This document shows positions 43,021 to 51,101 of a DNA stretch of 51,679 nt, one piece after another (position 1 is the stretch's first letter; each line of letters begins with the position of its first letter). The DNA is taken from assembly GCA_023300545.1 (NCBI GenBank), contig JALZVT010000001.1, positions 1 to 51,679 on the forward strand. The letters run 5' to 3'. The notes beneath the pieces were generated by a model that saw only the letters and a list, made by a program, of their open reading frames with translations, ran no database searches and was not told where the DNA came from. The position numbers and the translations under genes were made by a program. Source of the stretch: Pseudomonadales bacterium. Lineage in GTDB: Bacteria; Pseudomonadota; Gammaproteobacteria; Pseudomonadales; Azotimanducaceae.

Positions 43021-43770
43021 TCAGACGCGTTTTGCGGCTGAGGCGGCCTTTCGTTGCGCTTGAGCGAGCGCGGCTGTCTGTTGAGTAGGCGCGGCTGTCT
43101 GTTGAGTAGGCGCGCCGCTATTAGCCGCTTCAGTGGAGGTGCTGTAATCGTCCATCAAATTTAGAAACTTCACAACTGCAATTTCCAGACTCTCAACAAT
43201 TGAACTGGTCTTGCTCTGGAGCAGTGAGTGAATCAATAGCAACGGTATGGCGACCATCAAACCGAAGGCAGTCGTGTTCATCGCAATGGAGATACTCAGC
43301 GACAACAACGTTGCTTTCTCAGCTGGGTCGGCGCTGGCTACTGCGGTGAATGCCGCGATAAGGCCAATAATCGTACCGAGCAACCCAAGTAGAGTTGCCA
43401 CGTTTGCGAAAGTGGCCAGATAAGGCGTGCGGCGTTCGATGCTGGGTAAAATTTCGAGCAAACCCTCTTCCATCGCAGATTCGATATCGGTGCGACGGCG
43501 CGTCTTCGTACGACGCGCAATACCATCCGCGGCAATGCGAGCCATTGCGGAACCAGAATTACTAGTCATTCTGGTGATTTCACTAAGGCGTTGAGCCTTC
43601 ATCAATGGCAATAGCTTGTCGAAGTCACGACGATTGCGCACGGTCTGACCGGTCAGGTAAACCCAACGCTCAACTGCAATAGCGAGGCCAATAGCCAACA
43701 CGATTGCAATCGGGTACATGAACGGCCCGCCCGTTTGAAAGAATCCTACTACGGTGGTGTACATATCCAA
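43021..43770 (-). CDS. ExbB/TolQ/MotA-family proton channel protein
   Basis: A 249-residue three-helix inner-membrane protein. Helix 1 is about residues 16-38 (FMYPIAIVLAIGLAIAVERWVYL), with a cytoplasmic domain between. Helices 2 and 3 are LATFANVATLLGLLGTIIGLIAAF and LLSLSISIAMNTTAFGLMVAIPLLLIHSLL, which carry the conserved GTIIG and TTAFG turns of the channel. The family conducts protons to power TonB, Tol or gliding motors. The C-terminus ends in an Ala/Gln/Thr-rich tail with a perfect 21-bp tandem duplication. The TTG at 43770 has GGAGAAG at a good distance; ATG 43764 is a near alternative. It starts 2 bp after the small exported protein stops. Confidence 0.95.
   Translation of the reverse strand: MDMYTTVVGFFQTGGPFMYPIAIVLAIGLAIAVERWVYLTGQTVRNRRDFDKLLPLMKAQRLSEITRMTSNSGSAMARIAADGIARRTKTRRRTDIESAMEEGLLEILPSIERRTPYLATFANVATLLGLLGTIIGLIAAFTAVASADPAEKATLLSLSISIAMNTTAFGLMVAIPLLLIHSLLQSKTSSIVESLEIAVVKFLNLMDDYSTSTEAANSGAPTQQTAAPTQQTAALAQAQRKAASAAKRV
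43070..43111 (-). repeat. 21-bp tandem duplication in the 3' end of the ExbB-type gene
   Basis: Two perfect in-frame copies of a 21-base unit encode APTQQTA twice near the C-terminus of the ExbB-type protein. The tail lies after the last membrane helix, on the cytoplasmic side, so the copy number may be tolerant to change. Confidence 0.95.
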
Positions 43771-43772
43771 GG

Positions 43773-44087
43773 CTACTTCTCCGACTGGTCTGACTTCAGG
43801 CTACCCGCCTGAAGAGTTTGGAAATAATTTAGTTCCCGCTGGTAAGCCGGCGGGTACAATTTTCGAAACACATCTCTATCGGTGAAATCATGCTTCACCT
43901 CAATGTCCGGCAGGCCATTCGGCTGCTGCCAAGGTACGATATATAGAACTTTTGGCAGTTCTTGATTGCCTGAGATCACGGTTTCGCGCAGCTGGATAAC
44001 ATCCTCTCCCTCATTGCCAAACACGTTGGGTGCAACAGCTGACACAGCGCACACAATCGTCAAATTCACGACGTGCTTAAAACTCAC
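43773..44087 (-). CDS. Small exported protein within the ExbB/TPR operon
   Basis: A 104-residue protein from GTG 44087, which overlaps the stop of the TPR lipoprotein (GTGA). Signal peptide: VVNLTIVCAVSAVAPNVFG. The mature ~80 residues contain LRETVISGNQELPKVLYIVPWQQP and end with FRKLYPPAYQRELNYFQTLQ. I recognise no family. Its fixed place between the TPR lipoprotein and the ExbB gene, and translation coupled to both sides (2 bp before ExbB), suggest a periplasmic component of the same machine. A longer start at 44114 overlaps the previous gene and is disfavoured. Confidence 0.8.
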   Translation of the reverse strand: MSFKHVVNLTIVCAVSAVAPNVFGNEGEDVIQLRETVISGNQELPKVLYIVPWQQPNGLPDIEVKHDFTDRDVFRKLYPPAYQRELNYFQTLQAGSLKSDQSEK

Positions 44088-44785
44088 AGCCGACGCTCCA
44101 AATCGATGACCCAACCCTTAACTCGAGCGTCTTCAACACCACTAACAGCAGCCAAATCCTGATACTCGCGATAGGCTTTAAGCGCCTGCGGCAGCTTGCC
44201 CAGGTACACCTCGTAGAGGATGCCCAGGTTCAAATACACCTGTGGAAACGAAGGATCGCGATCGATACACGCGAGATAACTTCCTTCAGCCTCCTGTAGA
44301 CGACCTTCCTGGCGGGCTAGAACACCAAGCTGGTTGTAGGCCGCGCAGTTTGTGGGGTTCGCTTCAATCGCCTGCTCAAACGCCTGACGCGCCGAATCGG
44401 TCCGGTCACCGACCAGATAGACTTGACCAAGGTTCAGCCAAGGACCAGACAGCTCTGGCTGAATTTTGGTGATTTTTCCGAGTAGATACTCTGCCAGTGC
44501 GTAGTCTGCGGCCCGCAACGCTGCGAGCGATTGCGCAAATAACTCAGCACTCTGGGGCTTAACTTTCACATCAGGTCGAGAAGACGGTAGTTGCGCAAAT
44601 ACCAGGCTAGACTCGCCAATCTCAGAAGCTGATGAACTCGATGACGCGCTGCCGCTACCGATGGTGCTGCTGTTAGCACCCGCTTGCTTCTCGGGCATTA
44701 AACCACCCATGGCACAGCCACCCAGCAGTAAGGTTGCTCCAGCAACCGCTGTGAGCAACACACGCTTGACTCGGTTACTTCCCAT
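44084..44785 (-). CDS. TPR lipoprotein (small, GltE-like candidate)
   Basis: A 233-residue lipoprotein from ATG 44785: signal peptide ending at LLGGC (C24), a Ser-rich linker (residues ~35-60), then about four tetratricopeptide repeats (SLAALRAADYALAEYLLGKI, PWLNLGQVYLVGDRTDSARQ, AYNQLGVLARQEGRLQEAEG, VYLNLGILYEVYLGKLPQAL). The protein is probably anchored in the outer membrane and binds a partner through the repeats. It lies 19 bp after the large TPR lipoprotein and is coupled to the small exported gene. Position and lipidation recall GltE in the Myxococcus gliding complex, but TPR similarity alone is not proof. Confidence 0.85.
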   Translation of the reverse strand: MGSNRVKRVLLTAVAGATLLLGGCAMGGLMPEKQAGANSSTIGSGSASSSSSASEIGESSLVFAQLPSSRPDVKVKPQSAELFAQSLAALRAADYALAEYLLGKITKIQPELSGPWLNLGQVYLVGDRTDSARQAFEQAIEANPTNCAAYNQLGVLARQEGRLQEAEGSYLACIDRDPSFPQVYLNLGILYEVYLGKLPQALKAYREYQDLAAVSGVEDARVKGWVIDLERRL

Positions 44786-44804
44786 GAGATCAGCAGTAGA
44801 AGGA

Positions 44805-47627
44805 TCAGTGAATAGCGTCAACATAAGCCACCTGTATTTCATTTTTGTCGAAGCGTCCGGGCATTAGCACGCGTAAAGCACCAAGGCTACGGTCGGTCCA
44901 CTCGTCGTTGGTGCCTTGCCACATACGGCGAAGGTTAACTTCGTGCAATTCAATCGCTTGCTCTTCAAAGGGGAACGCCTGCTCTTCCAACAGAATCTCG
45001 TACTGCTCCAAAGCCAACGCATCCAATCCGCCTGGTCGATCCGACTCCATGATCGACCGCGATAACTGCGTATACATGTCAGCAATCTGGAAATTAGCGG
45101 CCGTTACAAAATCACCAACCCCGTAATCGAGCACCTGCTTATAGGCAGCGATGGTGGTCTTTAACGACACCTGCTTCGCCTTCAATGAGCGCTTCAACGG
45201 TTGCGTAAGGCGCAGTGAATCAAATTCACGACGGTCGATGTCAGCTAGGTCCAAGCGCGCCTCAGCGGCCAGATAATTCATACGTTGCGTGGCAGAATTA
45301 CCTGCACCAGAGTGCGCGGCAACCTTCTGCTGCCAAACCAGTACACGCGATATGCCCTGCTCTTCGAGCAGTGTGTCTTGTATATCCAACGCGGCCATAT
45401 GCACGTCGCGAGGCGTGGTGTATGCGTTGGTATAGCGCGAGAACTCGCGGAGAGCACTTACCTTGTCGCCATCCTTAAGGAACAACTCGGCGGCTAGATA
45501 CTGAGCCTGTCGTTGCTGTTCCGGATCTGCACTGGAAGCCGCTACATTCAGGTATTCACCTGCCGCAGCAGCGTAATTATTCTGTTTTTCGTACATCGAC
45601 GCCAAACGGCCAGGCACCTCCGCGCTACGGACATCATTCGGGTAGAGCGATCGGAAGCTTGCCAATAGATCGGCTACTTGGGCCGTTGCAGCCACACCTG
45701 AGCCCTCTAACATCGCAATCGCATCGTAATGCGCCAGCGCTGCAATCTCTGTTCCGGGGCCTAGCTCAGCGATACGCAGGTAATGGTCAAGCGCCTGCAC
45801 AGGGCTCCCCTCTTTCTCTGCAGCCTCACCCTGCTTATATACGCTCGCGAGCAAGCGTTCTTCTACTCGCGCAGTTTCTGTAGCGTCGAGCGTGCTTGCT
45901 GGATAAGAGAGATAGTTCGAATACGCTGCTTCCGCTGCGACGTACTGTTTAAGCTCCATCGAGCCATGACCGACGATCAAGCGCGCAGTGTTTTGTAGTG
46001 CCGAGTCGAGGTTTGGTCGACTTATTAGAAGCTGTTCTGCCAATTCTATGGCATCTGCATATCGGCCGTTATTGAAGAGCGTGTCCGCCGCCGATGCTTG
46101 CACCGCTGGCGCGCGAGAATCCTGAGCAAAAATCATGGCAAAGTCGATCTGCGCGGACAGATGCTGCGCGTTCCAATCGCTACGCTCATCAGCCGCGGCA
46201 GACTGACCAAGGGCCGCTAACGCCAGAACGCTCGAGTAACCAGCGTCAGCCGCTTTGGGGTGTTCAGGAAATTCTTTAAAGAGTCGCCGATAAGCAGCAA
46301 GTGACTGCTTTGGCATCGCGGCATCGGTGTAGACGTCACCCAGCAGAAACAGCGTGTCACCCGTTTTGGGGTCCGTTGGGAACGTTTCCATGGTCTGCTC
46401 GTAATAGTCAGCGGCTGCTAGGTAGTCCTCTGATTTATGGCTGCGTTGTGCCTGAGAATGACGCAGTTGTGACAACTCATCGAGATAAGCACGCAACGTC
46501 GAAGTATAGCCTCCGCGTGTCGCCGCATCGTGCGCCTGCCAATATTCACTGCGTACCCCGTAGCGAGTTATGTACTCTTCTTTCTTTGGCAGTATCTCGC
46601 TCGGAAAATCGGCTGCCGCCAGAATGTCGATAATGCCAACCGTCGCATTTGGCGCGCGTAGATCCAATGGGTTTTCATCAACAAACACCTGCCAGGACGC
46701 CACTCCATCGAGATATCGTTCTTGCTCAAGATAGTCTGCTGCAAGGCGTTCATACACCAGATACTGCCAATCCGGCTTGTTGCGTTCACGCATGTCTATC
46801 GCGAGACTCTGCACGCCATCACCGTAGTTCAGTGTCAGCATGAGCACACGCAACGCATCATCAAGCAACTCTTTTTGCGCCCGCCCACGAGCATCTTTGG
46901 CGTCTATATCAGCAGTTAGCTCAACCACCTGATAAAACTCTTGAGCGGCCTCACTCAGGTCCGACTGCTTGAAGTGGCTCCAACCCAGCATGTATGAAGC
47001 ATGCAGCCAGTATTTGGTGGAGTCACCCGCAGCCGTCACCTGGGAATAATCCTCTACAGCAGCACCAAAACGCCCTTGCGAGAACAACATTTCGCCGCGC
47101 CGAAACCGCGCTTCGAGAATATAGGGGCTGTCTGGATAGTCGCTGATCAGCTCATTGAGATAGCGCTCGGTCGCAAGACCATCGCCCGCCATGTCGTTCG
47201 ACTGAGCGAGTTGATACAACAATGTGTCACGGCTTTCACCATCTATTGAGCTAGCCAACAAGCCCTCATAGAGCGAAACCGCGCCTGCGTATGGGTTCGC
47301 AGCAATACCATCCGCAGAGAGTTCGTCGGCTCTCGCCAATTCCAGATCTGCGAGGCGCTTACCCAGGGACTGATTCGTCGTGGGGTCGCTCACCTTACCG
47401 TAAATCGCTCGGTAGGCCTCTAACACTTCAGTCTCAGTTGCGACCAGCTCACGTAGAGTTTGCACCGGCTCTAGATCCAGTGGTGGCAACTGCGCCACCT
47501 CCTTGGCTAGCTTTGGACCCTTAACACGGGCAATTGAAGAATCCCGAAAAAGACCACAACCACCAAGACCTGCAATCAACGCGACGAGGACCATGGAGAC
47601 AATAGTGCGCATGTACCGCGAGCTCAT
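44805..47627 (-). CDS. Large TPR lipoprotein (GltD-like candidate)
   Basis: A 940-residue lipoprotein: signal peptide with lipobox GLGGC (C24), then an almost continuous array of helical repeats of TPR/BamD-like type over residues ~90-800. Examples are LYQLAQSNDMAGDGLATERY, ARFRRGEMLFSQGRFGAAVE, DTLFLLGDVYTDAAMPKQSL and RQAQYLAAELFLKDGDKVSA. The C-terminal 150 residues are longer helices ending with the motif LYEILLEEQAFPFEEQAIELH-like segment and LRRMWQGTNDEWTDRSLGAL. It is anchored in the outer membrane and likely a scaffold spanning into the periplasm. The ATG overlaps the previous stop as ATGA. In Myxococcus Glt clusters a large TPR protein plays this role; I class it as a candidate homologue. 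Confidence 0.88.
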   Translation of the reverse strand: MSSRYMRTIVSMVLVALIAGLGGCGLFRDSSIARVKGPKLAKEVAQLPPLDLEPVQTLRELVATETEVLEAYRAIYGKVSDPTTNQSLGKRLADLELARADELSADGIAANPYAGAVSLYEGLLASSIDGESRDTLLYQLAQSNDMAGDGLATERYLNELISDYPDSPYILEARFRRGEMLFSQGRFGAAVEDYSQVTAAGDSTKYWLHASYMLGWSHFKQSDLSEAAQEFYQVVELTADIDAKDARGRAQKELLDDALRVLMLTLNYGDGVQSLAIDMRERNKPDWQYLVYERLAADYLEQERYLDGVASWQVFVDENPLDLRAPNATVGIIDILAAADFPSEILPKKEEYITRYGVRSEYWQAHDAATRGGYTSTLRAYLDELSQLRHSQAQRSHKSEDYLAAADYYEQTMETFPTDPKTGDTLFLLGDVYTDAAMPKQSLAAYRRLFKEFPEHPKAADAGYSSVLALAALGQSAAADERSDWNAQHLSAQIDFAMIFAQDSRAPAVQASAADTLFNNGRYADAIELAEQLLISRPNLDSALQNTARLIVGHGSMELKQYVAAEAAYSNYLSYPASTLDATETARVEERLLASVYKQGEAAEKEGSPVQALDHYLRIAELGPGTEIAALAHYDAIAMLEGSGVAATAQVADLLASFRSLYPNDVRSAEVPGRLASMYEKQNNYAAAAGEYLNVAASSADPEQQRQAQYLAAELFLKDGDKVSALREFSRYTNAYTTPRDVHMAALDIQDTLLEEQGISRVLVWQQKVAAHSGAGNSATQRMNYLAAEARLDLADIDRREFDSLRLTQPLKRSLKAKQVSLKTTIAAYKQVLDYGVGDFVTAANFQIADMYTQLSRSIMESDRPGGLDALALEQYEILLEEQAFPFEEQAIELHEVNLRRMWQGTNDEWTDRSLGALRVLMPGRFDKNEIQVAYVDAIH

Positions 47628-49477
47628 GGTGTCACCTCGCCAATCGCAGCGTACTGATCAAGAGTACGGGCGATGGCAATACGGGCGGTGAGCAAATACT
47701 TCTGTACCTGCTCGGCCTCACGCTGCATACCACGTTTAATTTCAAGGGCAAGCTGTTGTTCTCGATCAACCAATGCGCTATCAACGCGAACAACCAGTTC
47801 CTCGGCTCTGCTCGAGAATTTCGCAAAATCTGCAAGCAAGCCCGCCTGCAAGCCCGCTTCAGCAGCCTGAAGTCGATTGGTTTGTTCCTGCATGCTCGCG
47901 CTGAGCGCTTCCACGTCAGCAATAGCACTACGCATTTGTTGCAGAACAACAGGACTTGAGTCAGCAATATCCCAAAATAAAACACCACGCAGTCGATCGA
48001 GGCGTTCCTGCCACTTCGCCGCGGCTTCTGGATCAAGCTGATTACTGAATGCGACCATCTTGTCCAACCGTGCCAAACGCTTCGTCTGGGCAGGCGAGGC
48101 CAGCTCACCCATCCATACAGAATTGGGTGCTACGGCACTGGCCTTCAATGCTTCCAAATGCGCGAGGCGTTCGTCTATCTGTAATTCGAGCGCTGCATGC
48201 TCAACAATCAATCCATCGTTTGCCAAGGCGGCTTTCACCGCTTTAGCCCGACGGTTTTGCTCCGCTGCCAGTTGTTCGTAAGTATCGATGTCTTGTGGAA
48301 GAGCCTCTAGCCAGTTGCGCGTTTGACGCAGATCGCGCCATTGCGACAAAAGCGAGTCAACGCTTTCTGCTGACAACCACTCGAGCCAATCTGTGTGACC
48401 AAGTTGTTCTTGCCAAAGTTCGAGCAATTCGGGATTCGAGCGCCCTTCAGAAAAGACCGAAAGCAGATCGCGTACCCACTTAACGTCATCTGCCTGACGA
48501 GTGAGATCATCTAGTTTGACGGCCCGTGCAGAGAAGCTTGCCTCGGCTGCCCGATAGTGAGTGAGAGCAAGGTCTTGCCGCTCCAAATTTTCCAGACTTA
48601 ATGGAAAGCCAATGCGAGCAGTAGCTGTACTTGGAGTCCATAGTGGTTGCTGCTGCAGACTGAGCCATACCCTGGCCGCCAGCTCATAATCGCCACTTTC
48701 CATGGCTAGCGAACCAAAAGACGCTAGAGCCAGATCGCGATAGCGACCTTTCGCAGGAAGGTTTCCGAGTAGCTTTTCAGCCTGAACTGTTTCGCCGTTT
48801 TCACGCTGCAAATAGGCGCTGGCTAACAAAGCACGCTGCTGTAAATCAAGCATTTCTTCTGTTGTTGGCTTCACGCGTGCGATTTCGAGAAACGCCGCCT
48901 CGGCCAATTCGGTATTACCTGCTGTTCGCAGTGCGCCGCCAAGGTTGAATAGGCCGTACATCTTGAACACGTCGTCGCTATCGAGCAGATCGAGATGCGC
49001 CCTAGCCGCGGTGAAATCACCCACTCCAATCGCTAGCTCTGAGCGCATAAACTCTACTTCGGGATGAAACCGCTTGCGATCCGAAAACCTGCCAGTACCC
49101 AGCTCAATCGAAGCAAGGCTGTCTTTCAAGCTTGCCCAATTACCGGTTCTGAAATGTTCGCGCGACAGATGGAAAGCGAGGCGCAGCTCGTCAATCTCGG
49201 TCAGCTCTGAGGCGTCCACGCTCGCAAAGGTGCGGGTGGCGTAGTCAAACATCTGATTGCTGAACGCAAAGCTGCCTTCAGCAAGTTTGAATTTGGTTTC
49301 AGCACCCTCAGCATGACCTTGAGCTTGCGCCACTCGAACCTGGAGCAGAGCATCAGAATAGTTTTCCTGATAGAAGTCGTACAGTACCGTACCGTAGACC
49401 AACTCCGCTCGCGGAGTGATTTCCGGCTCGGCGACTGCCGCGCAGGTGAATATCAACTTGCATAGAAACAGTTTCAT
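47624..49477 (-). CDS. Exported helical/TPR-like protein (617 aa)
   Basis: A 617-residue protein with a short signal peptide (KLFLCKLIFTCAAVAEP). The N-terminal 330 residues are helical TPR-like repeats (LVYGTVLYDFYQENYSDALL, FNLGGALRTAGNTELAEAAF, LALASFGSLAMESGDYELAA). The C-terminal half is long amphipathic helices of coiled-coil type (around 420-460 and 530-600, e.g. LIVEHAALELQIDERLAHLE and QQLALEIKRGMQREAEQVQK). It is soluble periplasmic or peripherally bound. The stop overlaps the large TPR lipoprotein start by four bases, so they are made together. No enzyme motif is visible; a structural role in the same trans-envelope complex is inferred. Confidence 0.85.
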   Translation of the reverse strand: MKLFLCKLIFTCAAVAEPEITPRAELVYGTVLYDFYQENYSDALLQVRVAQAQGHAEGAETKFKLAEGSFAFSNQMFDYATRTFASVDASELTEIDELRLAFHLSREHFRTGNWASLKDSLASIELGTGRFSDRKRFHPEVEFMRSELAIGVGDFTAARAHLDLLDSDDVFKMYGLFNLGGALRTAGNTELAEAAFLEIARVKPTTEEMLDLQQRALLASAYLQRENGETVQAEKLLGNLPAKGRYRDLALASFGSLAMESGDYELAARVWLSLQQQPLWTPSTATARIGFPLSLENLERQDLALTHYRAAEASFSARAVKLDDLTRQADDVKWVRDLLSVFSEGRSNPELLELWQEQLGHTDWLEWLSAESVDSLLSQWRDLRQTRNWLEALPQDIDTYEQLAAEQNRRAKAVKAALANDGLIVEHAALELQIDERLAHLEALKASAVAPNSVWMGELASPAQTKRLARLDKMVAFSNQLDPEAAAKWQERLDRLRGVLFWDIADSSPVVLQQMRSAIADVEALSASMQEQTNRLQAAEAGLQAGLLADFAKFSSRAEELVVRVDSALVDREQQLALEIKRGMQREAEQVQKYLLTARIAIARTLDQYAAIGEVTP

Positions 49478-49500
49478 GCAATAAAGCGTCCAGCTCGGGG

Positions 49501-50073
49501 CTACTGCCCCGAGGAACTACCTGCAGTAGCAGAAAAATCAGGCTGATAGTTCTCTTCAGAATCGGTGATCTTAAGCTCGACAAAAGCCGGCTCAAATGTT
49601 TTCTCAAAAGTAACCGAGCTAGCGCGCCGATAATCGCGTCCGGCCGGGCCTCTGCCCGTGAAGAAAGCTGTCACCGTGTTCTGGCCCTGCTTGACGTTGC
49701 CGGTAAATAGTTTTTGCACGCCACCCCGATAGAGTGCATCAACCTGCTTTTCGGTATAAAGATGATGGGTTACCTCTTTACCGTTGATCTTCAGACTGAC
49801 AGCATCGAGCTGAAAGAAGGTGCCGGCGTCAACGCCAACAAACACGGCTACCTGCGAACTCGCAGGAAACAGCAGATCTTCTTCCAACACGACCAGATCT
49901 CGACGCAACTCGAGAAGGTCTTTCTTTATCGACTCCATTTCTCGGTTCAAGCCAGTGTCAACCCGGGCGGACGTCTGCGAAGGCTCGCTTTCCTGAGGCT
50001 GCTCAGCAAACGTAACGGGGGCGAATACCGCCAGCAGCGCAATGGCAGCAATGCCGACAGATCGGGTAGTCAT
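49501..50073 (-). CDS. Exported coiled-coil plus beta-domain protein
   Basis: A 190-residue protein from ATG 50073: signal peptide (GIAAIALLAVFAPVTFA, cleavage before EQ), a charged linker, a short coiled coil at about residues 42-68 (EMESIKKDLLELRRDLVVLE), then a beta-rich domain (SSQVAVFVGVDAGTFFQLDA, NVKQGQNTVTAFFTG, FEKTFEPAFVELKITD) and a Ser/Gly-rich end. The domain looks like a small beta-sandwich as seen in PEGA-type proteins. A TTG at 50124 gives a longer form without a better ribosome site. Located 23 bp before the 617-residue gene and 69 bp after the TlpA gene. Function unknown; likely part of the same apparatus. Confidence 0.78.
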   Translation of the reverse strand: MTTRSVGIAAIALLAVFAPVTFAEQPQESEPSQTSARVDTGLNREMESIKKDLLELRRDLVVLEEDLLFPASSQVAVFVGVDAGTFFQLDAVSLKINGKEVTHHLYTEKQVDALYRGGVQKLFTGNVKQGQNTVTAFFTGRGPAGRDYRRASSVTFEKTFEPAFVELKITDSEENYQPDFSATAGSSSGQ

Positions 50074-50142
50074 TTTTTTAGCAGCGTTCAACACAACACT
50101 TCCAGTAATTTTTAGTACAGGCAAAGCAAAAACAATAAGGGT

Positions 50143-50664
50143 TTATTCAGCGATTAGTTGCTTAACAACGTCGATGTATTTGGCTTCGTCGCCAGGCTTG
50201 TAGCCACGGTGGATATAACGAACTTGGCCATTGCGATCGACCACCACGGTGGTTGGCATGGCTTCAAGGTCGTAGGCTTCAGAAACTGTTTGCCCGACAT
50301 CGATCAATACAGGAAAAGTAACTTTCGATTTCTTGGCAATTTTCTCTGCTGGTTTGCGCTCGCCTTCGACGTTCACGCCAAGAACCGCAAAACCGGCTTC
50401 TTCGTATCGTTGGTGCAAACGATCGAGTATCGGCATTTCCTGCCGACAAGGACCACACCAGCTGGCCCAAAAGTTGATCAGCAACACCTCACCACGATGT
50501 TCCTGCAAGCGCAGGTTGCCACCGTCCAGTGTCGCAAGCGTAAAGTCAGGAGCCTCGCTATTAACGTCAACAGCCTGCGCCGAAAAGCAAGCACCCAGAG
50601 CGGTTGCTGACAGTGCAACCGCAAGTGTTGCGCGCATACCCTGTGTGCGAACCCAGCTAAACAT
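50143..50664 (-). CDS. TlpA/ResA-like thioredoxin-fold protein
   Basis: A 173-residue exported thiol-disulfide protein from ATG 50664. The signal region is MRATLAVALSATALGACFSAQA; it contains a possible lipobox LGAC (C26), so it may be a lipoprotein or be cleaved after AQA. The thioredoxin domain has LLINFWASWCGPCRQEMPIL with active-site C70 and C73 and the cis-proline stretch LEAMPTTVVVD. TlpA proteins reduce disulfides or help metallate and fold exported proteins. It could service the cysteine-containing envelope proteins of the following operon. An open frame continues to 50721 but offers no better start. Confidence 0.92.
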   Translation of the reverse strand: MFSWVRTQGMRATLAVALSATALGACFSAQAVDVNSEAPDFTLATLDGGNLRLQEHRGEVLLINFWASWCGPCRQEMPILDRLHQRYEEAGFAVLGVNVEGERKPAEKIAKKSKVTFPVLIDVGQTVSEAYDLEAMPTTVVVDRNGQVRYIHRGYKPGDEAKYIDVVKQLIAE

Positions 50665-50721
50665 GTTGATAGCAAATCTCCCGAACCGTAAAAAAAGGCA
50701 GGCCTGGCCGTCGCGGGTCAC

Positions 50722-51101
50722 ATCTCACCAAATCCTATAAGCGAGTCGCCCTTGAACTACCGGCATGGCCTGGTGCACTCAAACGTGCGTATTGGCGTTG
50801 TACATCCTGCACTGCGCCTCCGGTGAGTCCTGCACCGCGTCAAACCTAGCGAATAAGCGCCGACAGCTCGTCACTAGGACGACGGCGCCAAATCGATTGG
50901 CTCGATGGCTGTAAGTTAGTTGTATGAGCGCGGAGGTTTTGAGGTGTCATTCACACTTTGGGCGAGGTCTGCTGCGCACTCATAAGTTTGTGAACTACGC
51001 ATTTTTGCCGCTTTGCATAGATTTGTGGCGCATCACAAAAAAAGCGGCGCACCTTGATAAAGAGGCGCACCTTGATAAAGAGGCGCACCGAGGGCTCAAT
51101 C
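50722..51101. other. Noncoding spacer between ApbE and TlpA genes
   Basis: About 380 bp without a convincing gene. It holds an 18-bp tandem repeat beside the ApbE stop (51046-51089) and a 6-bp-arm hairpin-like dyad TTTGTG/CACAAA (51022-51039) followed by A-runs. The promoter for the TlpA-to-TonB operon should lie here, but I cannot pick one. Open frames across it show no protein-like composition. Confidence 0.7.
51046..51089. repeat. 18-bp tandem repeat, 2.4 copies
   Basis: Perfect direct copies of the unit GGCGCACCTTGATAAAGA at 51046-51063 and 51064-51081, then 8 further bases. It begins about 13 bp past the ApbE stop codon on the minus strand. Recent slippage or a binding-site array are both possible. 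Confidence 0.95.

Noticed and set aside
51022-51039. CRP-like dyad TGTG/CACA upstream of the TlpA gene
   Set aside because: The half-sites are separated by 6 bp instead of the 8 bp required between TGTG and CACA in CRP sites, and there is no matching promoter.
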